From Bacteroidota bacterium (GTDB lineage Bacteria; Bacteroidota; Bacteroidia; Chitinophagales; Chitinophagaceae), in the NCBI GenBank assembly GCA_018267955.1, contig JAFDXL010000005.1:496001-560000 (forward strand): a stretch of DNA of 64,000 bases. Direction: 5' to 3'. Made by a program: the position numbers and the translations under genes. Position 1 is the stretch's first letter, and each line of letters starts with the position of its first letter. Below are positions 43,495 to 51,995 of the stretch, piece after piece. Under the pieces are notes generated by a model. The model ran no database searches, had not been told where the DNA came from, and saw nothing but the letters and a program-made list of their open reading frames with translations.

Positions 43495-44286
43495 ATGAAG
43501 AATTTTGTCAGGGGGATCATAATAGCGGGAATTAGCCTTTCAACTGCAGGCAATGCAAATGCGCAGATAGATAAATGGTTGAATAAGGCTAATGATGTAT
43601 TGAATGAAGGCCGTAATGGCAGTACCTCTTCTACCAATAATAACAGCAACAACAACCAGGGCGGCCAGTCTTTAAATAATATCAGTAATAATGAGATAGT
43701 AGCTGCTTTGCGGGAAGCCTTGCAGGTAGGTGCCAGGAACGCTACTACCAAACTGAATGCACCCAATGGCTTCTTTGGCAATCAACTGATAAAAATATTG
43801 ATGCCACCCGAAGCCAGGCAGGTAGAGACAACCCTGCGCGGGCTGGGTATGGGTGCAGAAGTAGATAAGGTGATCGTTTCTATGAACCGCGCTGCAGAGG
43901 ATGCATCGGGTAAGGCCGTACAAATATTCATCAATGCCATCGCCAATATGTCTATACAGGATGGTGTGGCCATCGTACGCGGCGGACAGGGTGCCGCAAC
44001 CAATTATTTAAGACAAAAAACAACAGCATCACTTACTGCAGCTTTTCGTCCTATCATTCAAAATTCATTGGGTAAGGTAGGCGCCACCCGTTACTGGACG
44101 CAAATATTTACTGTATATAACCGAATCCCAACCGTTCAGAAAATAAATCCTGACCTTACATCTTATGTAACGGAAAGAGCATTGAACGGATTGTTCGTTA
44201 CCATAGCAGATGAAGAAAATAAAATACGCCTCAACCCGGCAGCGAGGGTATCTGACCTGTTGAAAAAAGTTTTTGGCGCACATTAA
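43495..44286 (+). CDS. DUF4197 family secreted protein
   Basis: 263 residues. A signal peptide (cut near ANA-QID, about residue 22) is followed by a short linker rich in Ser/Asn (STSSTNNNSNNN) and a DUF4197 domain (about 65-263: NEIVAALREALQVGARNATTKLNAPNGFFGN, ILMPPEARQVETTLRGLGMG, FINAIANMSIQDGVAIVRGGQGAATNYL). The domain is helical and lies in the periplasm; its biochemical role is not known. It has its own promoter and is followed by the DUF349 gene 43 bases later. Confidence 0.9.
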   Translation: MKNFVRGIIIAGISLSTAGNANAQIDKWLNKANDVLNEGRNGSTSSTNNNSNNNQGGQSLNNISNNEIVAALREALQVGARNATTKLNAPNGFFGNQLIKILMPPEARQVETTLRGLGMGAEVDKVIVSMNRAAEDASGKAVQIFINAIANMSIQDGVAIVRGGQGAATNYLRQKTTASLTAAFRPIIQNSLGKVGATRYWTQIFTVYNRIPTVQKINPDLTSYVTERALNGLFVTIADEENKIRLNPAARVSDLLKKVFGAH

Positions 44287-44329
44287 TAACAAGCAATACA
44301 CTGTTCTATAATATTTAAAGGCAGAGATC

Positions 44330-45928
44330 ATGACACAAGAAGCCAATCAGCCATCTTCCTTAACACAATGGTGGGAATCTGTAAGTTTTTCGGGTAAAGA
44401 AAATTACCGGCTGAACGATGATGGCCACCTGGAGCAAAATAACGTTGGCAGCCTGAAAGGGCGTAGCATCAGCCCGCTGTCTGAAACAACGGCAGATATT
44501 ACGCTGAAAGCGCTGACGGATAAATTTGCCGAGGTGGAAGCAAAATGGAAGGAACTGGAAAACGAATGGAACACCTCTGAAGAAAAGCTGAAGCTTGTGG
44601 GCAAGGTAGAACGCATGAAAGATTACCTGCAACACACAGCGGCGGTTGGTGCCATAAATGTTATAGAAAAGAGCCTGGCAGCGCTGGAAGCCGAAGTAAA
44701 TACTTTGGTAGAAGCCAACCATAAGCTGAAGCTGGAGCTGGCACAGGAAGCAGAAACACTGGCGAAAAGTGAACAGTGGAAAGAAACCACCCAACACTTT
44801 AAAGATCTGGCTGAAAAGTGGAAAAAAATCGGCTACCTGGATAAACATCGTAATGATGAACTCTGGAACCGCATAGAAGCTGCTAAGAATGCTTTCTTCG
44901 ATCGCAAACGCCAAAACCAGGAAGATGTAAACAAAGAGATGTTGCAAAACCTGGACCTGAAACTGGAAATGGTGGAAAAAGCAGAGGCGCTGGCGGCATC
45001 AGAAAACTGGAAAGAAGCTACTGAGGCCTTTCATAACCTGATGGAGCAATGGAAGCAGACAGGCCGCACGATGCACGATAAGAATGAGGAACTGTGGCAT
45101 CGCTTCATCACTGCAAAGAATACTTTCTTTGAAAAGAAAAAAGGACATTTCGATACCATACAGGCAGAGCAGGAGACCAATATGGCTGCCAAGCTAAGCC
45201 TGATAGAAAAAGCAGAAGCGCTTCAAAACAGTACAGATTGGGGTAATACAGCACAGGCATTTACTGAGCTGATGGACCAATGGAAATCTATAGGCCGCGT
45301 GCCTGCAGATAAAGCAGATGAACTATGGAATAAATTCATTGGCGCTAAGGAAGCTTTCTTTAAAGCCAAGAAAGCGCACTCTGAAAATCTTAAAGTAAGC
45401 CTGCAGGATAACTATGCACAGAAATTAGCACTCCTTAAACGCGCGGAATCTTTACAGCACTCTAACCAATGGAGGGAAGCAACAGATGAGATGATGGAAC
45501 TGATGGAGACCTGGAAGAAGATCGGTCCGGTTCCACGCGAGTTCAATAACGAGATCTGGGAAAAATTTAATGCAGCACGCAAGAAATTCTTTCAGCGCAA
45601 GGACGCTAACCGTGAGCATCGCAAGCAACTTGCAGAAAAACATAAGCACCAACGCGTACAGCAGACTTATGATTTTGTTCAAAAGCTTGAGGATGAACTA
45701 AGAGAAGAACAGGAACGCCTGGCTGATTTTAAAGAAGGCATTCTAAATATTACTCCAGGCCGCAAGGAAGCAGAACTACGTACACACCTGGAAAAACTGA
45801 TAGCCCAGACCGAACATAAGATCGAACACAAGACAGAGAAACTTGCGGAGGCTAGAAAGCAACTGCAGGAACTGGAAGAGAAAGCGCAGCAGGAAACCGC
45901 GGCTAACCCTCAGCAGGAAGCCGAATAA
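44330..45928 (+). CDS. DUF349 repeat protein
   Basis: 532 residues, almost all helical and strongly charged. Four DUF349 repeats of about 72 residues span roughly 137-430, each with the pattern W(K/R)EAT..F..L...WK.IG and ending FFxxK (for example LAEKWKKIGYLDKHRNDELW). A long coiled coil follows (about 430-532). No signal peptide or membrane segment is seen, so it is cytoplasmic. DUF349 proteins have no firmly established function; RNA or DNA-associated roles have been suggested. It is convergent with the thioredoxin-like gene (4 bases between stops). Confidence 0.92.
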   Translation: MTQEANQPSSLTQWWESVSFSGKENYRLNDDGHLEQNNVGSLKGRSISPLSETTADITLKALTDKFAEVEAKWKELENEWNTSEEKLKLVGKVERMKDYLQHTAAVGAINVIEKSLAALEAEVNTLVEANHKLKLELAQEAETLAKSEQWKETTQHFKDLAEKWKKIGYLDKHRNDELWNRIEAAKNAFFDRKRQNQEDVNKEMLQNLDLKLEMVEKAEALAASENWKEATEAFHNLMEQWKQTGRTMHDKNEELWHRFITAKNTFFEKKKGHFDTIQAEQETNMAAKLSLIEKAEALQNSTDWGNTAQAFTELMDQWKSIGRVPADKADELWNKFIGAKEAFFKAKKAHSENLKVSLQDNYAQKLALLKRAESLQHSNQWREATDEMMELMETWKKIGPVPREFNNEIWEKFNAARKKFFQRKDANREHRKQLAEKHKHQRVQQTYDFVQKLEDELREEQERLADFKEGILNITPGRKEAELRTHLEKLIAQTEHKIEHKTEKLAEARKQLQELEEKAQQETAANPQQEAE

Positions 45929-45932
45929 GCAT

Positions 45933-46439
45933 TTAGTCTTGTAACGCAGCCAGGATATCTTTCATGTGGGCACCGCCCTCGAAGAATTTCACCAGCTTTT
46001 TGTGCTTATCGTAAATGACGATATCAGGCACATAATAGGCTTGGTAAAATTTGTGGAAGAACATGTCTATGTCTTTGCCCATCATTACATTTCTGTAACG
46101 CTTCATATCGTTGCGATTATAAAAAGCACGGATCTCTGAGATATTCTGTGGTGCCACCATACATATCTGCACATTCCTGAGGTCGTGCATGCTCTTTTTC
46201 AGGGTATCGGTCATCATCTGGCAATGGTCGCAGTCTGTGCTAAAGAACATCAGCATTGTGTACCTGCCCTCTTCAATATTGAAGGTATTGAAAGTGGTAG
46301 CGCTATCCATGAGCAGGATGTTGAAAGCAGGCAGCGTGGGGTATTTCTTATATGGCGGGGTGGTAGTATCTGCCGGGTGTGCATATACACTCAAACTCAT
46401 GATACTGAAAAACACCAATAACAACTGCTTTAGCTTCAT
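45933..46439 (-). CDS. Secreted thioredoxin/redoxin-fold protein
   Basis: 168 residues from the ATG at 46439. The longer frame to 46508 is rejected because a TACATTTG box lies inside it at 46457-46464. The signal peptide (MKLKQLLLVFFSIMSLSVYA) is followed by a redoxin-like domain with an active-site FFSTDCDHCQMM (CxxC, two Cys) and a DIVIYDKHKKLVKFFEG region. It is a periplasmic disulfide reductase of the TlpA/peroxiredoxin-like class; the partner is unknown. Start at 46448 is possible. Confidence 0.85.
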   Translation of the reverse strand: MKLKQLLLVFFSIMSLSVYAHPADTTTPPYKKYPTLPAFNILLMDSATTFNTFNIEEGRYTMLMFFSTDCDHCQMMTDTLKKSMHDLRNVQICMVAPQNISEIRAFYNRNDMKRYRNVMMGKDIDMFFHKFYQAYYVPDIVIYDKHKKLVKFFEGGAHMKDILAALQD

Positions 46440-46456
46440 ACATGCCATGTTTGTTA

Positions 46457-46464
46457 CAAATGTA
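46457..46464 (-). promoter_or_regulatory. -7 promoter box for the thioredoxin-like gene
   Basis: The minus strand reads TACATTTG, an exact TAnnTTTG, 17 bases before the ATG at 46439. Confidence 0.55.
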
Positions 46465-46533
46465 AGTAACCTTTCTTTTTCTAAATTATATGGGTTTGCT
46501 AACTTCATATCCCGAGATTTTTAATTACCCGCT

Positions 46534-49500
46534 ATGCTTGTAAACGAAGAGCTTTTTCTTGAACGATATAATAAACTGAATGACCAGCAACGCAAGGCGG
46601 TTAACCAGATATACGGGCCGGTAATGGTAATTGCCGGGCCGGGTACCGGTAAGACCGAAGTACTTTCTATGCGCATTGCCAACCTGCTCCGCAGCGAGGC
46701 ACAGGTACAGCCGCAAGAGATATTATGCCTTACCTATACCGACGAGGCTACCAACTCTATGCGCAGAAGACTGGTGCAGATAATTGGTGCTGCGGCGCAT
46801 AAAGTAAACATTGGCACCTTTCACTCATTTTGCAACAATGTAATTCAAAATAATAGCGAATACTTCAGCCTGCGGGCTTTGCAGCCCATAACAGATCTCG
46901 AGCGCACAGAGTTCCTGTACGAAATGCTGGAGGAATTACCACAGGGCCATATCATGCGCAAGCTGAGTGGCAATATATATTTTGATGCCGGCAGGCTGGC
47001 ACGATTGTTCGACATGATGAAGCGTGAGAACCTGAGTGCAGAAAATATTTCAGACGCTATCGATATCTACCTCAACGATCTGCCGGCACGCGAAGAATAT
47101 ATTTATAAAAAAAGCGGCAAGGGATATGCAAAAGGTGATCTAAAGCAATCGCTGATAGATGAGGAAACGAAGCGAATGGAAACCACGCGTGCAGCTGCGC
47201 AACTGTTTGAGGTATATCGCGAAAAGATGAAAGCACGCGGCCGCTACGATTTTAACGATATGATCATGTGGGTGCTCGAGGCTTTTAAGAATCACCCGGC
47301 ATTATTGCTAAGTTACCAGGAGCGCCACCAGTTTATACTCGTAGATGAATTCCAGGATACGAACGGTTCGCAAAATGAATTGCTAAACCTGCTTACAGAA
47401 TTCTGGGATGATCCCAACATATTTGTAGTGGGCGATGATGACCAATCTATTTACGAATTCCAGGGGGCGCGCATACGTAACATTATTGATTTCTACGACA
47501 GGTATAAACAGAATATCCATGTGGTAGTATTGCCTCAAAACTATCGCTCATCGCAACTGATATTGGATAAAGCAACTGCTGCTATTGAAAATAACACCCA
47601 AAGGCTTATCAGCCAGCTAGATGAGCTGCAACTGGATAAGAACATCGTTGCATCGCACCCAAGGTTTGCAGAAGGCAAGGAAACAGTACCACCAGTAATT
47701 AAAGTATATAACAACATACTGCAGGAAGAAGCAGATATTATTTCGGAGGTCGAAAGCTTGCAGAAAAATGGTGTGCCTCTGAATCATGTAGCTATACTTT
47801 ACGCACAACATAAGCAGGCCGATAATATTATTGCATTGATGGAACGCAAAAGCATTCCGTACAATGTAAAAAAGCCGGTAAACATACTGGAGCTACCACT
47901 GATAGAGCAAATACTGAAGGTGCTTTATTACCTGGATGAGGAACGAAAACAACCATTCTCATCAGAAGCAAGATTGTTCGAGATCATGCACGCTCCTTAC
48001 TACGAGATAGCGCCTACGGATATTGCCATGCTTTCCTTATATATTCAGCAAAACAGGAGCAAGGATAGGGCACTCGGATACTGGCGTTTGGTTTTAGCGA
48101 ATGTTTTGCTACTGGAGTCTTTGCATCTCGGTTCGGTAAAAGCTATGTCGCGCATGGGCCGTAATCTCGATAACTGGCTGCAGGAACAACTATCATTACC
48201 ACTACCCTTGCTGGTGGAGAAAATCATTTATGAAAGCGGCATTGTAGCGCACCTGCTGAAGAAGAAAGACCATGTATGGCAAATGCAGGTACTCAATTCG
48301 TTCTTCGAATTTGTAAAAGAAGTACATGGTCGTAAGCCGGGTATTAAAATAGAGGAACTGCTACGGATGATAGAACGTATGCAGGATGAAAACATTGCTA
48401 TTCCGGTGCAGAAAGTAGTACACAATGAAAATGGTGTGTATCTATACACCGCGCATGGTGCCAAGGGCAATGAGTTCGAATACGTTTACCTGATAGGTGC
48501 CACCAAAAACTTCTGGGAAGATAAACGTGGTGGTAATATGAACTATAAACTGCCCGATACCATCACCAATACCAAAGACGATGCGGAAAAAAGCTATCGT
48601 ACTGAAGTAGCGCGCAGGCTATTCTATGTAGCGCTTACGCGCGCTAAGAAACATCTGCAGGTGTCTTATACGCTGAATGATAACAATGGCAAACCTATAG
48701 AGCATTCGATATTTATAGATGAGATCAGCACGCCGGAAGAACGTATAGATCAGTCTGTAACTACCGCAGAAGTATTGGAATACATGCAATGGGCATTGCA
48801 ACCAATACCTGAAGTAAGGATAGCATTAGCCAATCACCAATGGATAGAGCAGGTACTGCAATCATTTACCATGAGCTATACAGCGTTATCTAAATACCTG
48901 CGCTGCCATCTTGCATTCTATTACGAGCATATCCTTAAAGTGCCTTTCCTGCGCAGCGATGCGCTTGCATTCGGTAGTGCAGTGCACAATACATTGGAGC
49001 GTATGTTCCTTATGATGAAAGAAGCAAATGGTGTGTTCCCTCCTTTAGAAGAGGTGCTGAATATATTCGGCGCATCGATGTATCGAGAGCAGGAATGCTT
49101 TACACCATTACAATACAATCGCCGTATGGAACAGGGCAGGCAAATACTTAGTGAATACTACAACGAGTATATAGATAAGTTTGAGAAGAATGTAGAGATA
49201 GAATTGAAAATACCACGTTATCACCTGGATGGTGTACCGGTTACAGGTAAGATAGATAAGATAGAACTGGATGGTGATAACTGCACTGTGATAGATTATA
49301 AGAGTGGCGACCCCGATAAGTCCGGATCTAAGAATACTGCCGGCCCAACCGAAGCAGACCCTAATGGAGGCGACTACTGGAGGCAGATGGTCTTCTACAA
49401 ACTATTGATAGAAAATTACCAGGACAGGCATTGGCGCGTAGTAAAAGGTATGTTTGATTTTATAGAACGTGGTAAAAAAACCAACCAGTTTAAAAGATAC

Positions 49501-49683
49501 ACCATACCATTCTTTGAAGCAGATGAGCAAATAGTACGCAAACAATTACGCGACTCTTATGCCGGTATTATGAATCATGAGTTTGATAAAGGTTGTGGTA
49601 GGGAAGATTGTAACTGGTGTAATTTTGCTAAGCGTTATGAATTGATACGCGATACACAGGAAGTAGAGATAGACGATTTGTAA
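46534..49683 (+). CDS. UvrD/Rep-family helicase with C-terminal PD-(D/E)XK nuclease domain
   Basis: 1049 residues. Superfamily 1 helicase motifs are present: Walker A AGPGTGKT (Lys40), the DEFQDT box (271-276), GDDDQSIYEFQGA, HGAKGNEFEYVYLIG and VALTRAKKHLQV. A RecB-type nuclease domain follows (about 785-1049), with Asp908 in GKIDKIEL and the catalytic D-x-K pair Asp921/Lys923 in VIDYKSG. Four cysteines (Cys791; Cys1021, Cys1026, Cys1029) flank it as in iron-sulfur AddB/Cas4-type nucleases, though the x4/x2 spacing is not the usual one. It is likely involved in double-strand break end processing. No AddB or RecC partner is adjacent. Confidence 0.9.
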   Translation: MLVNEELFLERYNKLNDQQRKAVNQIYGPVMVIAGPGTGKTEVLSMRIANLLRSEAQVQPQEILCLTYTDEATNSMRRRLVQIIGAAAHKVNIGTFHSFCNNVIQNNSEYFSLRALQPITDLERTEFLYEMLEELPQGHIMRKLSGNIYFDAGRLARLFDMMKRENLSAENISDAIDIYLNDLPAREEYIYKKSGKGYAKGDLKQSLIDEETKRMETTRAAAQLFEVYREKMKARGRYDFNDMIMWVLEAFKNHPALLLSYQERHQFILVDEFQDTNGSQNELLNLLTEFWDDPNIFVVGDDDQSIYEFQGARIRNIIDFYDRYKQNIHVVVLPQNYRSSQLILDKATAAIENNTQRLISQLDELQLDKNIVASHPRFAEGKETVPPVIKVYNNILQEEADIISEVESLQKNGVPLNHVAILYAQHKQADNIIALMERKSIPYNVKKPVNILELPLIEQILKVLYYLDEERKQPFSSEARLFEIMHAPYYEIAPTDIAMLSLYIQQNRSKDRALGYWRLVLANVLLLESLHLGSVKAMSRMGRNLDNWLQEQLSLPLPLLVEKIIYESGIVAHLLKKKDHVWQMQVLNSFFEFVKEVHGRKPGIKIEELLRMIERMQDENIAIPVQKVVHNENGVYLYTAHGAKGNEFEYVYLIGATKNFWEDKRGGNMNYKLPDTITNTKDDAEKSYRTEVARRLFYVALTRAKKHLQVSYTLNDNNGKPIEHSIFIDEISTPEERIDQSVTTAEVLEYMQWALQPIPEVRIALANHQWIEQVLQSFTMSYTALSKYLRCHLAFYYEHILKVPFLRSDALAFGSAVHNTLERMFLMMKEANGVFPPLEEVLNIFGASMYREQECFTPLQYNRRMEQGRQILSEYYNEYIDKFEKNVEIELKIPRYHLDGVPVTGKIDKIELDGDNCTVIDYKSGDPDKSGSKNTAGPTEADPNGGDYWRQMVFYKLLIENYQDRHWRVVKGMFDFIERGKKTNQFKRYTIPFFEADEQIVRKQLRDSYAGIMNHEFDKGCGREDCNWCNFAKRYELIRDTQEVEIDDL

Positions 49684-49701
49684 AAGAATAAACTTATAAA
49701 C

Positions 49702-50157
49702 ATGAATAAAACTATCCCGGCTATTGGTTTGCTTATTGTAATGAGCGCTTGTAAAAAACCAGGTTCAGGTACTACACAGCCGGCTGCTATACCTACACGT
49801 GTTGATAGTATCACCGGCATCTATAAAGGAAGTATGCGAACGGTAGGGAGATGGTATTATACGAATAGCGCAGGAGGAGTTGATAGCGGTTATGTGGACA
49901 GCAGCTATGCAACATCTTTTACTATTAATAAATTATCCGGCGACTCTTTTATGGCTGTATTGCAGTATTATGTCGATAGCGCGGTATTTACTCTACATGC
50001 GGATAACCTGAACTATTACATAGGAGACCCCAATCATGGCGGCTTCTATTTCAATTTATACCCTGCAAATGACAGTGTTTATTTTTACAATGGGACTGGC
50101 GGCTCCGGTGGAGGGAATTCGTCCTACTTCGGACATACATTTACCGGAAAGAAATAA
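49702..50157 (+). CDS. Small lipoprotein of unknown function
   Basis: 151 residues with a lipoprotein signal (MNKTIPAIGLLIVMSAC, acylated Cys17). The mature part (about 28-151) has a compact, beta-rich pattern with many Gly, Ser, Tyr and Asp, resembling small single-domain lipocalin-like Bacteroidota lipoproteins (ITGIYKGSMRTVGRWYYT). No enzyme motif is visible. It follows the helicase by 18 bases and may be co-transcribed. It ends at a bidirectional terminator. Confidence 0.7.
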   Translation: MNKTIPAIGLLIVMSACKKPGSGTTQPAAIPTRVDSITGIYKGSMRTVGRWYYTNSAGGVDSGYVDSSYATSFTINKLSGDSFMAVLQYYVDSAVFTLHADNLNYYIGDPNHGGFYFNLYPANDSVYFYNGTGGSGGGNSSYFGHTFTGKK

Positions 50158-50199
50158 GATGATAGCTCTAAAATTGCTGATATACACTTGTTATAATAT

Positions 50200-50224
50200 A
50201 AAAGGGAAGCATTGCTTCCCTTTT
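50200..50224. terminator. Bidirectional rho-independent terminator
   Basis: An 11-bp perfect stem AAAAGGGAAGC / GCTTCCCTTTT with an ATT loop lies between convergent genes. Confidence 0.92.
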
Positions 50225-50231
50225 ATATTTC

Positions 50232-50966
50232 TCACCAAGGGCTTTCATCCCCACCTTCAGCATCCTTACTGAAAAACTTGCCAGTAGGCCCATCAGCATC
50301 TAAGACAGAATATTTCACTACAAAAGCTGCAGCATCTTCTACAGAACCGGTACCCTGATGACGATTAAAATCTGTAGCTGTATGGCCGGGGTCAATTACG
50401 TTCACTTTAAATCCTTTGTCCTTTAGTTCATGCGCCAGTGCAATAGTATATGCATTGAGTGCAGTTTTTGAAGGGCCGTATGCTGCTCCCTTGTATGCAT
50501 AGTACTTCCATGATGGATCGCTATGCAATGTAAGTGATCCCAGTCCTGATGTAACATTAGTAATAACAGGGTTTGCTGAAACCGAAAGTAAATTCAAAAA
50601 CTTCTGTACAACATTTATAGTACCAAAGAAATTGGTATCAAAAACCGCTCTTATATCCTGTACTGCTACTGATGATGGCTGTTGTGGTAGCTTGCCTAAT
50701 ATACCTGCATTATTTACCAGCAGATCTAACACATCCGTTTTCGCAGCTACAATTTTTGATGCTTCTACAACAGATATCTCATTGCTGATATCTATTTGCA
50801 CAACTTCAACATTATTCAATCCGTCAGCGATCAGTTGCTCCACTGCTTGTTGACCATTTACCATATCCCTGCTACCGAGGTATACATAGTACCCTTTACG
50901 CAATAACCCGCGGACCGTTTCAAAACCTATGCTTTTATTTGCTCCCGTTACTAATGCTCTTTTCAT
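50232..50966 (-). CDS. Short-chain dehydrogenase/reductase (carbonyl reductase-like)
   Basis: 244 residues with a Rossmann fold: nucleotide motif TGANKSIG (7-14) and SRD suggesting NADP, NNAGILG, catalytic Ser in NVTSGLGS, Tyr-x3-Lys in YGPSKTALNAY and the late GHTATDFN. It resembles the carbonyl reductase/SDR group that reduces ketones or aldehydes; the substrate is not known. An AraC regulator is encoded just upstream on the same strand, with 71 bases between them. Confidence 0.88.
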   Translation of the reverse strand: MKRALVTGANKSIGFETVRGLLRKGYYVYLGSRDMVNGQQAVEQLIADGLNNVEVVQIDISNEISVVEASKIVAAKTDVLDLLVNNAGILGKLPQQPSSVAVQDIRAVFDTNFFGTINVVQKFLNLLSVSANPVITNVTSGLGSLTLHSDPSWKYYAYKGAAYGPSKTALNAYTIALAHELKDKGFKVNVIDPGHTATDFNRHQGTGSVEDAAAFVVKYSVLDADGPTGKFFSKDAEGGDESPW

Positions 50967-50991
50967 TGTCTTTGCTTTTATTTTAATGTAG

Positions 50992-50999
50992 CAAAGCTA
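50992..50999 (-). promoter_or_regulatory. -7 promoter box for SDR gene
   Basis: The minus strand reads TAGCTTTG, an exact TAnnTTTG, 25 bases before the ATG, in the 71-base gap after the AraC gene. Confidence 0.55.
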
Positions 51000-51037
51000 T
51001 GATCGCCTACAGTGACAGGCGGGTGTTCCTATCGGTT

Positions 51038-51928
51038 TCAATGGTACATTTCGCGGAAGTTTTCGCGGAAGTATGCCGGAGTATTCCCGGTTATGCGTTT
51101 AAAGAAACGCGCAAAGTAAGACGCATCTTCAAAGCCCAGGTGATAAGCTATTTCCTTAACGGCATATTCTGTATGAAATAATAAGCGCTTGGCTTCCAAT
51201 ATCAGACGTTCATGTATATGCGCAATAGCCGGTTTACCGGTTTGCTCTTTCACTACCTCGCTTAAGTGTCCTGCTGACAAATTCAACAGGGCGGCATATT
51301 CCGATACTTCATGCACTTTAGTATAATGTTCTTCTATCTTTGCTAAATAATTTTTAAGCACTACTTGCCCAGGTTCTATTGTGCTTTCAGAAAACTGCTC
51401 TACATACAATCGGCTGAGGTAAACCAGCAATATTTTTGTGTATGATAAAAGCATAGCATGCTGCCAGGTGCTTTTTGTATGATACTCTGTATAGACCTTA
51501 TCCAGTATATCTTCTATAAACAACAGGTCCGGCGCACTTAGTGAGAGCTCATGACCATTGTGTGGATTTTTTATTACCGGCAACTCTTTCAATAGTCCTT
51601 CATTATCTGTTGCAAGAAATTCCTTGGTAAAAGATAAACTCACGCCCGAGAGCGGCTTTGTTTCTTCTTTGAGATGTACCTGGTGAGGAACCGTAAAATA
51701 GAAGGTGTCAGGTTTTAATGTATAAGGTGTCATATCTATCCAGTGTCGGCTGTCTCCTTTTCTTACCAGCACTAAAAAGTAATAATCCTTTCTGTGTGGC
51801 ACCAGGAAATCCGAAAGTTTATAATTGATAACACTATCATTCCTGTTTATGCGGAACATGGTATTGCCAACCGTAGCATCGGGTGTCAGAGGATATTTAG
51901 GAATAGGCTTATCGTTATACAACTGCAT
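51038..51928 (-). CDS. AraC-family transcriptional regulator
   Basis: 296 residues from the ATG at 51928. The frame is open up to 51973, but that extension crosses a terminator (51949-51980) and a promoter box (51932-51939), so it is not translated. An N-terminal cupin-like sensor domain (about 20-150) is followed by a C-terminal pair of helix-turn-helix motifs (about 200-296) ending EIAYHLGFEDASYFARFFKRITGNTPAYFRE, the AraC signature. It likely senses a small molecule and controls the adjacent SDR gene. Confidence 0.93.
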   Translation of the reverse strand: MQLYNDKPIPKYPLTPDATVGNTMFRINRNDSVINYKLSDFLVPHRKDYYFLVLVRKGDSRHWIDMTPYTLKPDTFYFTVPHQVHLKEETKPLSGVSLSFTKEFLATDNEGLLKELPVIKNPHNGHELSLSAPDLLFIEDILDKVYTEYHTKSTWQHAMLLSYTKILLVYLSRLYVEQFSESTIEPGQVVLKNYLAKIEEHYTKVHEVSEYAALLNLSAGHLSEVVKEQTGKPAIAHIHERLILEAKRLLFHTEYAVKEIAYHLGFEDASYFARFFKRITGNTPAYFRENFREMYH

Positions 51929-51931
51929 GCG

Positions 51932-51939
51932 CAAATGTA
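51932..51939 (-). promoter_or_regulatory. -7 promoter box for AraC gene, likely leaderless
   Basis: The minus strand reads TACATTTG, an exact TAnnTTTG, only 3 bases before the ATG at 51928 and just past the terminator of the preceding gene. Confidence 0.6.
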
Positions 51940-51948
51940 TCAAAAACA

Positions 51949-51980
51949 ATACTGGGTGGCTTGTATCAGCCACCCAGTAT
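51949..51980 (-). terminator. Rho-independent terminator after T9SS pseudogene
   Basis: A 13-bp perfect stem (51949-51961 / 51968-51980) with a 6-base loop; on the minus strand it is followed by TTGTTTTTG. Confidence 0.92.
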
Positions 51981-51995
51981 ATTCATTCTATTGTC

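Noticed and set aside
46440-46508. N-terminal extension of the thioredoxin-like protein by 23 residues
   Set aside because: It contains a TACATTTG promoter box and would place residues before an intact signal peptide.
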